Shown here piece by piece: positions 8,880 through 19,251 of a stretch of DNA of 64,000 nt (the first letter of the stretch is position 1; every line of letters starts with the position of its first letter). The position numbers and the translations under genes were made by a program. The notes under the pieces are model-generated. The model had not been told where the DNA came from, did not search any database, and saw only the letters and a list, made by a program, of their open reading frames with translations. The stretch comes from Flectobacillus major DSM 103 (GTDB taxonomy: Bacteria > Bacteroidota > Bacteroidia > Cytophagales > Spirosomataceae). The stretch spans positions 1-64,000 of the forward strand of contig NZ_KE386491.1 of NCBI RefSeq assembly GCF_000427405.1. The letters run 5' to 3'.

Positions 8880-11800
8880 TTATTTTTGAATAATTTGGAT
8901 TTTTTCAGAGAAATTACCGGTATTATTTCTAAATATCAGTATATATAGGCCAGATTGAAAACCTCGACAGGCAATACTATGCTCTGTCACCTTTTCTAGG
9001 CTGGTTTGGTGTATTGTTTTGCCTGTTAATTCATACAGATGGAGGTCGCCTGTAAAGGGTTTTTTAAACTGTATTTTAATAAAATCACTGGTAGGGTTTG
9101 GCGAAATACTAACTAAATCGTTCATTTCTTGTTCGGTTGCCAAAATTGTAAAGGTTTTGGCAGATGCAAGGCTTGTCTGCGATTCGCTAATGCTCGAATA
9201 TGCCCTAATGCGGTATTGATAAGTGGTTTGGTCTTTGAGTGGGGTATTCAAATACTCCAGCTCTGGGCTATTTACTTGGGCTATGGATGTATAGTTGGTT
9301 TCATTTTCGGCCATACGTTCAATAGTATAGTAAGTAGCATTTGCAATATTGTTCCAAGTGAGCTTGATGGCCTCGTGCGAAACCGCTGTTGCTGCCAACG
9401 TTGGAGTATTTAATAAGGCTGGAGTTTTGATTTCTATTGAAGCATAAGCCGACTCAGTTTTACTATTTTGCGACTTTAGTCTGTAGGAATAAGTTGTATT
9501 GGCCGATAGCCCTAGGTCTTTGTACGTAATAGTGGGTACACTTAAACGGGCTATTTGTGTATATTTGGTATCGCTCGCTGTTTTTCTTTCCAACACAAAA
9601 GTACTAGCATTGGTATCGTTATTTGACCAATTGAGACTAATGCTATTATAATAATTGACAGTGGCTGTTAATTGTGGCGTAACTAGCGGGCTGAAAGTTT
9701 CGGCTGTCACTTGCACAGATTCCGATTCGGCTTGTTCACCAATAGCCTTTATCTGAATAAGGTATTCGGTATTGTTAGATAGGTTCTTGATTTGGGTTTT
9801 GAGGGTACTTGTATTGAAGGTAGTGGTTACAATGAGCGACAAGTCATTTTTTTTCAATACCTGCAAAAGATATGAATTTGCCCCTGTTACAGATGTCCAT
9901 GAAATATCAATCGTACTAGCCGAATTACCAAGTATCGTAACAGTAGGTGTATCAAGGCTGTTCATGATTGCTACTTCATGAAAAGAGAAGGCTTTTTGCC
10001 CAGTAGTATTACTTAAAAAAGGGCCATTAAAAATAGTTCTTGGGTCTTTTGGAAAGTTATTATAAGCGAAATAAGGCGGTAGGTATGTAATGGTGTTTGC
10101 CTGCCCTGTGTTTGCTCGCTTTAAATAAACTCTGTTACCCTCTGCTCGGCCTGAAAGGAATTGCTCTGAACTTTGGCCTAAATAGAAAAAGTCTTTTAAG
10201 GTAAGGCTAACCCCATCATAACTAATTTCATTAGGCCATTTGAGGGTTTGATTATCGTCAAAAATGAGGGCTATTTCATCTTTTTTAGCACTGGTAAAAA
10301 ACGCCCTTTTGAGATTAGGGTTACCTGCAATCGATACTTTGTTGGTAGTGTAAAAGTCATTTTCAACCCAGCGAAACGTTTCTGAAGCAATTTCTAAGTA
10401 GCCAGTAGTGGCGTAATAGTAACCATAAAAATCAGTAGCTCCTAAAGGTGTGATAGCTTGAATCAAAGGGTAGGTGTTTGCCAACGTTCGCTGAAAATTG
10501 CGTAAAGCCCCAGCGTCGTAATTAGGAGTTTTATAAATATCGTTTTGGTAGCAGTAAATTCTAGTAATAGAGGGAAAATCCTTTTGCCAAAGCTTATAAA
10601 GTTTGTCAAACTCGCTTTGGTAAATATTAGGGTCATTGGTAGCCTCGATTTCGCCACCCCACCAAAATAGGGCTTTGATGGCGTTACTTGCACCCGCCTT
10701 ATTCACCTTGTATAATAATCGCCCATAAATACTGCTAATATCGCTAGACCCCGAGCTGATATTCTGGGTTTTGATGCTACCATTTACTTCTGCAACATTG
10801 ATAATACAGCTTGGAATACCATATTTTTCGGCAATAAGCCTTTGTATTTCAATACCCCAAACGCTAACATAAGGAGCAGCTGTATTGGAAATAAGCCAAG
10901 TGGTGTCGGCCAATTGATGTTTTGTGGCGTCGACCATACCCCCAAAACTTCGACAATATTCGTTGGTATAAGCATAAGTAGGAGCAGTACTATTGATGGT
11001 TCGCCAAGCTTTGGCATTGCCCTGTCCTTGAATCACAAAAAAATCGCCCGCTACCAATTGCTTGCGTTCGGCCAAAAGTACCGAATCTTTGCCCCCGACA
11101 GCATAAAGTTGAATACTATACTCTGCTAATTCAGCTTTGATAGTGGTTGACAATTCAAAATTACTAGCACCAGAGGCATAAGTAATAGCCGTTTTTTGAT
11201 ACTTGTAAGGGCTACCGTTTCGCAGGGTCATCAACGACACATAGTTGTATTGTATAGGCTTTTGTTGTAAAGTAGCCTTTACAGTTATATTTGCCTGATT
11301 TTGGGCATTTCTAGCAAATAATTGTAGATTTTGGGGTATTTTACTGAAAGTAACAACAGGGGTGTTATCTTGAGGAATAACATTATTTGCGTTGTATGCT
11401 CCAATAGGGTATTGATAAAACGACAACGCTCGCATCCCCGTTTTGTTGGTAACATAAGGCCCAGAATACGGCCATAGTGGGTTACCTTGTGGAATTAGAG
11501 ATGGTAAATAAGAAATATCTGTAAAGTTGGCACTAGAGGTTAGGTTGAGAATAACAGCATTTTTCTGTACAAAACCATTTTGTATCCAACCGCTATTATT
11601 ATTGAGGTAAAAGAAATCTTTCATCTGGGCATCTCGGTACACCTCAGGCCATTTTAATACTTGATTATCCTGAAAAATTAAAGCTATTTGAGTTCGTTCG
11701 GGATTGGTAAAAAAGGCTTTTTGAATATTAGGAGCATCAATATTGTCGGTACCGGTACTATTATAAAAATCTCGGCCGATGAGGCGGCTAAATTCTCGGG

Positions 11801-12842
11801 CATTTTGCTGATACCCTTCAGCTGAATAATGTAAGCCATCAAAACCAATCGTTCCAACCGAAGGCACCACCGAAATATTGGCGTATTTAATCCCCAATCT
11901 ACGTTGTTCTTCACGTACCATTGGAGCTGCGGCTACGCCATTATCAATAATATCTATTTGAAAAAGGTAAAGTTTTTGAATAGAAGGAATATCTAGTTTT
12001 AGGTTATTATAAAATTGTTCAAAGTACAAGCTAAAATTGCCACCTTCGCCATAGGCTTCGCTTTCACCCTGTCTGTATATCAATGCCTTTACGTTATTGG
12101 CAACGCCAGCTTTTTGTAATCGGTAAAGCATTCGACCGTACCCGTTATTGAGGTCGGCAGGATTTGTTGCTGTACGCGTAGCATGGTGTTGGGCACTCGA
12201 CCAGTGAAAGCCCCCGTTGATTAAGCAGGTAGGAATACCGTATTTTTCTTGGATAATTTTCTGAAATTCAAAACCCATTGTACCAACACCTGTGCTGTAG
12301 GAGTTTTCGTTTGATAAGGCCCATAGGGTATCGGCAGGATTGTAAGGGGTTGTATTGAGTTCGTCAGTGATTTTACCAAATGTTCTGCAAAACTCGTTGG
12401 TACGGCTATCGTTGAAAAATGCTGTAGAGTTTGACTGCCCTGTGAGTACATAAACATCGCCACAAACCACATCACTAATGCCCCGAACAAACACAGAATC
12501 ACCCGTTGTTTTCTTTAGGTAGATTTCAAAGTAATACTCGGCTAGTTCGGCTTTGATGGTGATGGGAGAAAATGCAAATGTCCCCGAATTGGCAGATTGA
12601 TAAGTAATATTAGCTTTTTGATAAGCATAGCGATCAGCATTACGGTACACCGTTACACTATAGTATGCACCTCCGCTGGTATTGATACTACCTTTGATAC
12701 CTACCTGTGCTTCATTTTTGGCATTTCGGGGGTACAACTGCTTATTTTGTGGTAGTTGCGTAAAGAAAGTTGAACCTATTTGTTGGGCATGAATAGCACT
12801 TAGGGCAACTAAGGAGAGAAATAATGTTATTAGTTTCTTCAT
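8880..12842 (-). CDS. Secreted protein with two SGNH/sialate O-acetylesterase-like modules, FnIII domains and T9SS sorting domain
   Basis: The 1320-residue product begins with a signal peptide (MKKLITLFLSLVALSAIHA). Module 1 (about 25-370) has SGNH/DUF303-esterase marks: TGQSNS with Ser137, a YRQGESEA block and DGLHYS with His338. Module 2 (about 495-840) is a clear duplicate (both contain TIKAELAEY) but reads QGQGNAKA, with Gly608 in place of the serine, WWGGEIEA, and no equivalent histidine, so it is probably inactive. Three fibronectin III domains (about 950-1230) follow, then a type IX sorting domain starting near VSISPNPTSDF. It is probably exported through the outer membrane and may deacetylate sugars. 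ATG 12842 was chosen because the signal peptide starts there; the frame is open to 12878. Confidence 0.85.
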   Translation of the reverse strand: MKKLITLFLSLVALSAIHAQQIGSTFFTQLPQNKQLYPRNAKNEAQVGIKGSINTSGGAYYSVTVYRNADRYAYQKANITYQSANSGTFAFSPITIKAELAEYYFEIYLKKTTGDSVFVRGISDVVCGDVYVLTGQSNSTAFFNDSRTNEFCRTFGKITDELNTTPYNPADTLWALSNENSYSTGVGTMGFEFQKIIQEKYGIPTCLINGGFHWSSAQHHATRTATNPADLNNGYGRMLYRLQKAGVANNVKALIYRQGESEAYGEGGNFSLYFEQFYNNLKLDIPSIQKLYLFQIDIIDNGVAAAPMVREEQRRLGIKYANISVVPSVGTIGFDGLHYSAEGYQQNAREFSRLIGRDFYNSTGTDNIDAPNIQKAFFTNPERTQIALIFQDNQVLKWPEVYRDAQMKDFFYLNNNSGWIQNGFVQKNAVILNLTSSANFTDISYLPSLIPQGNPLWPYSGPYVTNKTGMRALSFYQYPIGAYNANNVIPQDNTPVVTFSKIPQNLQLFARNAQNQANITVKATLQQKPIQYNYVSLMTLRNGSPYKYQKTAITYASGASNFELSTTIKAELAEYSIQLYAVGGKDSVLLAERKQLVAGDFFVIQGQGNAKAWRTINSTAPTYAYTNEYCRSFGGMVDATKHQLADTTWLISNTAAPYVSVWGIEIQRLIAEKYGIPSCIINVAEVNGSIKTQNISSGSSDISSIYGRLLYKVNKAGASNAIKALFWWGGEIEATNDPNIYQSEFDKLYKLWQKDFPSITRIYCYQNDIYKTPNYDAGALRNFQRTLANTYPLIQAITPLGATDFYGYYYATTGYLEIASETFRWVENDFYTTNKVSIAGNPNLKRAFFTSAKKDEIALIFDDNQTLKWPNEISYDGVSLTLKDFFYLGQSSEQFLSGRAEGNRVYLKRANTGQANTITYLPPYFAYNNFPKDPRTIFNGPFLSNTTGQKAFSFHEVAIMNSLDTPTVTILGNSASTIDISWTSVTGANSYLLQVLKKNDLSLIVTTTFNTSTLKTQIKNLSNNTEYLIQIKAIGEQAESESVQVTAETFSPLVTPQLTATVNYYNSISLNWSNNDTNASTFVLERKTASDTKYTQIARLSVPTITYKDLGLSANTTYSYRLKSQNSKTESAYASIEIKTPALLNTPTLAATAVSHEAIKLTWNNIANATYYTIERMAENETNYTSIAQVNSPELEYLNTPLKDQTTYQYRIRAYSSISESQTSLASAKTFTILATEQEMNDLVSISPNPTSDFIKIQFKKPFTGDLHLYELTGKTIHQTSLEKVTEHSIACRGFQSGLYILIFRNNTGNFSEKIQIIQK

Positions 12843-13048
12843 AATAATAAAAAATTGCACTTCATTAAAAAAGTACAATACTGATAATAAGGCATTTAGG
12901 TTTATTTATTAAGCGTTAATATGATTATAAAGAAATTATAAATTAGTAGCCTAAGAGTAATAGAATGATAGCTTAGAAAAGCATACGTGGATTTATGCAA
13001 AGATATTGAAAACATTTTAAATGCCTACACAAAATGAGCAAAGAGGCG

Positions 13049-13056
13049 TACCTTTG
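13049..13056 (+). promoter_or_regulatory. Candidate -7 element for queG
   Basis: TACCTTTG matches TAnnTTTG exactly and lies 22 bases before the queG ATG, implying a very short leader. No convincing -33 box. Confidence 0.4.
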
Positions 13057-13078
13057 TACACCTAAATAATGATATTGA

Positions 13079-14011
13079 ATGACCGATTTACAAAAAATGC
13101 ACAATACAAGGCTTATCAAACAAAAAGCAAAAGAGTTAGGCTTTGATTTTTGTGGGGTGTCGAGTGCTACATTTTTGGAAGAGGAAGCCCCAAAGTTGGA
13201 ACAATGGCTCAAAGCCAATAGGCACGGCGAAATGCGTTATATGGAAAATCATTTCGACAAGCGGCTCGACCCTCGATTGTTGGTAGACGATGCCAAATCG
13301 GTAGTTTCGCTATTATACAACTACTTTCCTGCCGAACGTTTACCCGAAGGCGAAGATGATTTGAAGCTGTCTAAATATGCTTATGGTACCGACTACCACT
13401 TTGTTATAAAAGATAAACTCAAATTGCTATTGACTTTTATTCAAGATACAATCGGAGAGGTAGGAGGTAGGGCTTTTGTAGATTCGGCACCTGTGATGGA
13501 CAAAGTTTGGGCCAAAAAATCTGGTTTGGGCTGGGCTGGTAAGCATAGCAATCTTATCAACAAGCAAATGGGGAGTTTTTTCTTTATTTGCGAACTTATC
13601 ATCGACCTAGAACTGATACCCGACGGCCCCGTCAAAGACTATTGCGGTACTTGTACACGCTGTATAGATGCTTGTCCAACCGAGGCTATTATCGAGCCTT
13701 ACACTGTCGATGGCTCAAAGTGTATCAGCTATTTTACTATCGAACTCAAAGAGGCTATTCCCCTTGATATGAAAAGTAAGTTTGATAATTGGATATTTGG
13801 TTGTGATGTTTGTCAAGATGTATGCCCGTGGAATCGCTTCGCCAAACCACACCAAGAGCCACTTTTTGAAATACACCCACAACTAAAAGATTTTAGCAAA
13901 AATGATTGGGAAGAAATAACCGAAGAGGTTTTTAAGGTAATATTTAAGAACTCGCCAGTAAAACGTACCAAACTAGCTGGATTAAAACGAAATATTGATT
14001 TTGTGAAATAA
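13079..14011 (+). CDS. queG: Epoxyqueuosine reductase QueG
   Basis: QueG performs the last step of queuosine synthesis, reducing epoxyqueuosine in tRNA with cobalamin and two [4Fe-4S] clusters. The 310-residue protein has the N-terminal cobalamin-binding fold, including [22 protein letters not shown] (about 142-163; the VMDK...GLGW signature is diagnostic). The ferredoxin-like part has [12 protein letters not shown] and [10 protein letters not shown], supplying eight cluster cysteines. It lacks the C-terminal HEAT extension of longer homologues, as is usual in Bacteroidota. It is a single gene, convergent with the regulator that follows. Confidence 0.95.
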   Translation: MTDLQKMHNTRLIKQKAKELGFDFCGVSSATFLEEEAPKLEQWLKANRHGEMRYMENHFDKRLDPRLLVDDAKSVVSLLYNYFPAERLPEGEDDLKLSKYAYGTDYHFVIKDKLKLLLTFIQDTIGEVGGRAFVDSAPVMDKVWAKKSGLGWAGKHSNLINKQMGSFFFICELIIDLELIPDGPVKDYCGTCTRCIDACPTEAIIEPYTVDGSKCISYFTIELKEAIPLDMKSKFDNWIFGCDVCQDVCPWNRFAKPHQEPLFEIHPQLKDFSKNDWEEITEEVFKVIFKNSPVKRTKLAGLKRNIDFVK

Positions 14012-14017
14012 ATAAAA

Positions 14018-14046
14018 AAAGCAACAATCCAAGGGAAAGTTGCTTT
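14018..14046. terminator. Short hairpin between convergent queG and the GntR-type gene
   Basis: AAAGCAAC pairs with GTTGCTTT (8 bp) with A-rich and T-rich flanks. A modest but plausible shared terminator. Confidence 0.55.
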
Positions 14047-14068
14047 ACTCATTTTCTAATATACCTTA

Positions 14069-15097
14069 TTATAATGAATTTCTAAGAATGATTTGCATAG
14101 GCATTTGTGAACTCATTCGTTTGCCTTCTAGCACTACCGAAGCGGCCAATTTGCCAACTTCTTCCAAAGGACTCGAAATTACCGAAATACCCCCTGCTAA
14201 AATTTCTTTGTAGCATGAGTCATTCAACGAAATCAAGCCAACTTCTTGTCCGAGTTCAAAACCCTTGGTACTGGCTGATTTAATGGCTAATACCAAGTCG
14301 GCATCGTCCATTGTCAAATAAGCATTACCTTTTTCAACTTCTTCTCCTTCAAGGCCATCTAGTACTTGGAAGTCGAAGCCATTATTTTCGCAGAAATTGC
14401 GGAAACCTGTAATTAACTCAGCATCGAAGTATTCTTCTTCTGTCAATACCAAGTTAAGGGTATGATATTTTTTGAAAATCTCTAATTGGCTTTGCATTAC
14501 TTTACAAATCTCTTCGCCCGAATTGTTGAGGATAGAAGAGTTTGTGCCATTGAGGTTTTGCAGAGACTTGTCTAAAAGAATTAATCTTTCGCCCGAAATT
14601 TTCTTGAGACATTTGATATTTTCTTCGTTTTCTTCAATCAAGTGTGGCATAATCACATAATAGTGATAATTGCCCAAATGGTTGTTGATAATTTCGCGGA
14701 AATTGTCGCTTTTGTAGTTATAAGTAAAAATATCGACAATCACTTCTTTGCCAGTGGCATTCACGAAGGCATTAAAAATAGCCTTATTACTTTCGGTAAT
14801 TTTACCCACCAAGAAAAAAACCTTTGTTTTCTTTTGAGCCGATTTACCAGAAATAAAATATCCTTTTCTAAAGATAGACGTAATTACACCCAATCGGTGC
14901 AATTCGGCATAAGCACGTTCGACAGTATCACGAGAAAGATAACATTCTTCGCTGGCTTCATTAATAGACGGTAAGCGTTCGCCTGTTTTGAGTACACCAG
15001 CCTCAATATCCGCCAAGAGGGAATTAACCAGTTGTTGATATTTAGGGGTTTTTGAGTCGTGCTTAATTTGAGCAAATTCTACGAAAGTCTTCATCAT
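14069..15097 (-). CDS. GntR-family regulator with periplasmic-binding-protein-like sensor domain
   Basis: The 342-residue protein joins an N-terminal GntR winged helix (about 10-80; KTGERLPSINEASEECYLSRDTVERAY split over its recognition helix) to a C-terminal LacI/periplasmic-binding-protein-like domain (about 90-342). The last four residues are RNSL, as in the stand-alone sensor protein at 19252-20073, to which the C-terminal domain is related along its length. It probably binds a small ligand, perhaps a sugar, and controls transcription. The start was placed at the MMKTFVEF methionines (15097/15094); the frame is open to 15160. Three copies of a GGACGATTCT-like sequence lie upstream and may be its operators. 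Confidence 0.85.
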   Translation of the reverse strand: MMKTFVEFAQIKHDSKTPKYQQLVNSLLADIEAGVLKTGERLPSINEASEECYLSRDTVERAYAELHRLGVITSIFRKGYFISGKSAQKKTKVFFLVGKITESNKAIFNAFVNATGKEVIVDIFTYNYKSDNFREIINNHLGNYHYYVIMPHLIEENEENIKCLKKISGERLILLDKSLQNLNGTNSSILNNSGEEICKVMQSQLEIFKKYHTLNLVLTEEEYFDAELITGFRNFCENNGFDFQVLDGLEGEEVEKGNAYLTMDDADLVLAIKSASTKGFELGQEVGLISLNDSCYKEILAGGISVISSPLEEVGKLAASVVLEGKRMSSQMPMQIILRNSL

Positions 15098-15160
15098 ACA
15101 GATTTTAATGATATAGTATTTATAAGGTATTGGGCAAAAGTCTATTTTCAATAGTATCAA

Positions 15161-15728
15161 AAAACTGGGTTATCAAATATTACTTTATTATATACTGATA
15201 TTTTTTTTAGCACCTTTTGAGCATATTAGAGGTAAGACAAAAAAGGGTTTTGGACGATTCTAGTATTTTCTACTCAGATTAGATAAATACTGATTTTTTA
15301 TGATAAAATCCAGTTTTTTGATGATTCAAAGATACCAATAGCAATCAAGATTGTGTTAGGACAAGTCTGTCAAATCCTAGTACATATCTTGCAAAAAGTG
15401 CATAAATACCCACTAATAGGACGATTCTTGCAGGTTTTGTTATAATTACACCAGTAAAATTCAGAAAAGAGGAATGAAATGAAAACTAAAAAATACAAAT
15501 AAGCATATTGTACTTTTTTGATATAGTTCCTTTAAAGTGAGAATAGCTCTTGAGGCTCAAGGCAGTTTTACATTACGATGAAATACCAACTGATTTACCA
15601 TAAAATAAAAACACATGAATTTGATTGTTAGAGATATATATGAATCATATATTTGGGTTAAATAATTGAAAAACAAACTATTATCATTTTTGCCTTAATT
15701 CTCAACTTTTATAAACCCTGAATCATGT
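15161..15728. promoter_or_regulatory. 568-base divergent intergenic region with repeated GGACGATTCT motif
   Basis: This AT-rich region separates the reverse-strand GntR-type gene from the forward secreted-protein gene. It contains GGACGATTCT twice (15252-15261 and 15419-15428) and a variant GGACAAGTCT (15359-15368). No RNA gene or convincing ORF is seen; the longest forward peptide near 15615 is 16 residues. The repeats are candidate binding sites for the divergently encoded regulator. Confidence 0.4.
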
Positions 15729-16217
15729 ATGAAAAAGTCACACTTATTTTTTCTCTCCATTTTGTTTTCTTCACTATCTATTTATGCTCAGACCAAAGCA
15801 GATTCGGTGATGTATCTGGCTCCTTATGTAGTTGTAGGCCCCAAGTCGAGCCAAGTTAATATTATAGGTAATTATGGCCTGTATGTACCAAAGGGAGTTC
15901 TTACCGAAAAAGTAAGGGTTGCTGTAAAAAATACTTCTGGCTGGGCAGATTATGTATTTAAGCCAGAATATAAGCTTTCATCTTTGGACAAAGTTAAGAG
16001 CTATATAAAAGAGAACGGCCATCTTCCTGATGTTCCAAGTACTGAAACTGTTCTAAAAGATGGTATTGATATAGCTGATAATCAAAGACTGCTTTTACAA
16101 AAAATAGAGGAAATGACTCTGTATATTCTTCAACAGGAAGATAGAATCAAAAAGCTGGAGTATTTGGCTACAAAGAAAAAACATTCATATAAAAAAAATA
16201 AGCGGAATCATTTGTAA
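15729..16217 (+). CDS. Small secreted protein with tail-fibre-like C-terminal domain
   Basis: The 162-residue product starts with a clear signal peptide (MKKSHLFFLSILFSSLSIYAQ). Residues about 75-145 (SGWADYVFKPEYKLSSLD, HLPDVPS, GIDIADNQRLLLQKIEEMTLYI) match the C-terminal module found at the end of many long Bacteroidota surface proteins annotated as tail-fibre-like, where it forms a coiled-coil trimer. Here almost nothing but that module is present. The extreme C-terminus is Lys/Asn-rich. It precedes the secreted hydrolase gene by 195 bases on the same strand. Function is unknown; surface exposure is inferred. Confidence 0.75.
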   Translation: MKKSHLFFLSILFSSLSIYAQTKADSVMYLAPYVVVGPKSSQVNIIGNYGLYVPKGVLTEKVRVAVKNTSGWADYVFKPEYKLSSLDKVKSYIKENGHLPDVPSTETVLKDGIDIADNQRLLLQKIEEMTLYILQQEDRIKKLEYLATKKKHSYKKNKRNHL

Positions 16218-16412
16218 CATAAGTAGTTTGTCATTTTCGGTATAGAGCCTCTCGTAAGATCAATAGATTAAATTTTTAGAAGAATACCCCAATATAATAG
16301 TAGTGGGTATTGTTTTACTCGAAATTAATAGTTTTCGAGTAGGGTTGCTATTTGTCTAAGTGAGAAAGAAAGCTCTAAGCCCACTCCTTTAATAATCTTA
16401 TATTTCAGCGAT

Positions 16413-18791
16413 ATGAAACAAATACTTTTACTTATCCTCAGTCTGTTAACAATTGTTGTTAAAGCACAAGAAAAGTCTACTAAAGATACAAGCCTTGTTC
16501 CTTCTACATTGGCTACTTGTTCACAAACATTACTGGGATGTAATTTTAATAACTGGCCTAATCCATTGAAAGGTGAATCGATTACATACCCAGCTCCTGT
16601 AAATGGGAACTGTTATGATGGCTCGGCTGCAACCAAATGGAACTGTATAACCACCAGAGCTAATCAAACATGGTTTTATGTACGAATCTTGACGAGAGGA
16701 AACATTCGGTTTGTGTTTAATAACTCAAGTAATGTAGATGTCGATGGTGTATTATGGGGGCCTGTGGCCAATAATGATTTGGCAAATGCTTGTAGTGTAA
16801 CAGAAACAACCCCACTGGTGTGTGACTATAACGCAGACGCTAGAGTGGAATTACCTTGTACAACGCATTCTTCCTTGTGTGGAGGTTCATTGAGTGGAAC
16901 AATACCTGTAGAAGTAGGGCAAATCTATGTTTTGTGTATCTTAAATTATGCAAACAGGCCTACCAATATAACTTTGAGCCAGCCATTGAATGGGTCTGTT
17001 TATTATTCGCAAGAGTCGCTTGATTTTCAAATAGAGCATTTTAGAATTAATAATGGAAACAAAGCCGACAGAGTAAGTTTACGACAAGCAAGTACAGAAG
17101 ATAACGGTGTTTTTAAGGTATGTGCAGATGGCTCTACTTCATCATTGTTTAAGGTAACAACAACCAAATCAAACGTAAAGGCAAGAATTAGTCAAGACCC
17201 TACAAAAGCTAATACAGCAATGTATGGGGAGTTTACGGAGGCAACATTTAACAATGGGGTGTATGAGTTTACGTATAAGCATCCAGATTATCTCAATAGT
17301 TTTTCTACGTATCTCCAATTAAATGTAGAATTATATGAGCAGAGTACATCTACACGAGCCCTCGCTTCGTATCCTTTAAGGATACACCCCGCACCGTTGC
17401 TCATGGTACATGGGTTATGGTCCAATGGCACTCCAATAGACGATTCAAGTTTTGAAGTTTTGGAGGGAGAATTGAGCACTTCTACAGCATATAGTATCAA
17501 TACCAATGAAATAGTTACAAAACTATATCGACAAGCTGATTATAGGATTTCAAATGATGCGTCTTTTAGTACAAATGATTGGGTTGTTCCTGTTTATATA
17601 GCTAGTTTTAAAGACTACATTCTCAAAGAAGGGTACTCGTTTAGTAAAGTGGATATAATTGGGCATAGTATGGGAGGTATACTGTCAAGGTTATACTTGC
17701 AAAGTAGTCGATACAGTAATGATATTCATAAACTTATCACATTGAATACGCCTCACTCAGGTTCTCAAGTGGCCAATTTCTTATCAGACCCTCTTAATAC
17801 TGGTGATGCCTTATGCGAATTTGTAAGAGATATGCTGAGTGGTAATCCTCAAGCTGCAACATGCCAAAGTGGGGCGATTAATGATTTGAAGGTTAATAGT
17901 GATGCCATTAGGGCACTTAATAGTGGTGCAGGTAGGATTAAGGTTGTTCCTTCACACGCAATAGCTACGACGTTTCCTACTAGTCAAATTTTGAGGGGAC
18001 TCTCAAGAGTTCCTAAAGTTGGGATGATGGCAATGCTATTGAATATAGGTATATCTATCATATTCAATGGCGAAGATAATGATGGAATTGTAGCATTAAG
18101 CAGCCAAAAGGGAGGAGTCATTACGACAGCTCAATCGACTCCAAGTATGATAACACCTCATAGCTCACAAAGTAATAATAGTGTTCGTAATCAAATAAAA
18201 ACCTTACTTACTACACCAACATCTAGTAGCATATTCACCACAGCAGGTTTTAACCCACCTACATTAGTATACAGTACACCACCACCAGAAAATAGAAACC
18301 AATTAGCTACCAATGCTACCATGCAGATAATTAAGCCAGCCAATGCTGTACGTGTAAATATCGGAGGAAGTTTAGGTTTTGAGATAACTTCCACCAATAT
18401 TGTTGAAATAAATGCCATTATCAATTACGATGAAGACGAAGTGATGTCTTATAGTGCTACAGGTAATACCGCCAATTTTACATTACCAATTGACAACGGC
18501 TTCTCAATAGGGCCACACAGTGTTCTTGTTATTGGTAAAACAGCTACTGGAGAAACAATAAGACAACGTATCAGTTTTGAAGTTACCAATTGTGTTAGTC
18601 AGTATAATCCATTGAATGGTAATCTTACAAATTCGTTTTATCAAGCAGATAATTTAATTATTACCAATGGCAAAATTCCATTTGGGCAAAATATTCAAAT
18701 GAGTGCAGGCCAATATATTGAGTTTATCCCAGGTTTTGATACAGACCCTTATACAATTTTGAATACTAAAATAGGAGGATGCAGTAATTAG
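16413..18791 (+). CDS. Secreted alpha/beta-hydrolase (lipase-like)
   Basis: The 792-residue exported protein has a signal peptide (MKQILLLILSLLTIVVKA). A cysteine-containing N-terminal domain (about 30-200, NNSSNVDVDGVLWGP) resembles the PPC-like modules of gliding bacteria. The catalytic part is an alpha/beta hydrolase: a PLLMVHGLW strand-loop near 330-338 and the nucleophile elbow GHSMGG with Ser419, followed by LNTPHSGSQVANF, typical of lipases and PGAP1-like esterases. A C-terminal part (about 715-792), ending in an Ig-like/coathanger-stack-type domain rich in repeated NG turns, has no typical T9SS lysine motif that I can confirm. Likely a lipase or esterase; substrate unknown. Confidence 0.8.
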   Translation: MKQILLLILSLLTIVVKAQEKSTKDTSLVPSTLATCSQTLLGCNFNNWPNPLKGESITYPAPVNGNCYDGSAATKWNCITTRANQTWFYVRILTRGNIRFVFNNSSNVDVDGVLWGPVANNDLANACSVTETTPLVCDYNADARVELPCTTHSSLCGGSLSGTIPVEVGQIYVLCILNYANRPTNITLSQPLNGSVYYSQESLDFQIEHFRINNGNKADRVSLRQASTEDNGVFKVCADGSTSSLFKVTTTKSNVKARISQDPTKANTAMYGEFTEATFNNGVYEFTYKHPDYLNSFSTYLQLNVELYEQSTSTRALASYPLRIHPAPLLMVHGLWSNGTPIDDSSFEVLEGELSTSTAYSINTNEIVTKLYRQADYRISNDASFSTNDWVVPVYIASFKDYILKEGYSFSKVDIIGHSMGGILSRLYLQSSRYSNDIHKLITLNTPHSGSQVANFLSDPLNTGDALCEFVRDMLSGNPQAATCQSGAINDLKVNSDAIRALNSGAGRIKVVPSHAIATTFPTSQILRGLSRVPKVGMMAMLLNIGISIIFNGEDNDGIVALSSQKGGVITTAQSTPSMITPHSSQSNNSVRNQIKTLLTTPTSSSIFTTAGFNPPTLVYSTPPPENRNQLATNATMQIIKPANAVRVNIGGSLGFEITSTNIVEINAIINYDEDEVMSYSATGNTANFTLPIDNGFSIGPHSVLVIGKTATGETIRQRISFEVTNCVSQYNPLNGNLTNSFYQADNLIITNGKIPFGQNIQMSAGQYIEFIPGFDTDPYTILNTKIGGCSN

Positions 18792-18803
18792 CAATACTTT
18801 TAC

Positions 18804-18860
18804 AGAAGAAGCTCCTTAGTTATAAAGGTAATAAATCTTTGTAGCTAAGGAGCTTCTTCT
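18804..18860. terminator. 16-bp perfect inverted repeat after the lipase-like gene
   Basis: AGAAGAAGCTCCTTAG (18804-18819) and CTAAGGAGCTTCTTCT (18845-18860) pair perfectly. There is no long T run, so it may be a terminator or an RNA-stabilising hairpin. The rest of 18861-19251 is AT-rich with nothing I can name. Confidence 0.55.
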
Positions 18861-19251
18861 GTTGGTAGGTATGAGGTAGTAGTTTATCGAATTTGTTTAG
18901 CACACGAAAATATTTTCAAGAATACTTTCCCGTATTATCCAATGAGCTAGCAAATTCATCAATAACCCTAAAGTAATTGTACAAAATAAGTTTTACTTAG
19001 AGTATTTAATACTCAAGTTTATTAGCACCAAAGGTATGCAATCATAAGGTAGCCTTCCTATGTATCACTTTTCAGTCCATAAAATATATAGAATTATCTT
19101 TGAGGTACACGGCATAACACAGGATATTAATTGTTTTTTCTAATACAAAATTTACATCAATAATGTTGACAGGCATATACCTTGTTTGAATAACCTTGGC
19201 CTAAAAGAGAACCATACTGTTGTCTACATTGATTCATAAAACATAAGCTAT

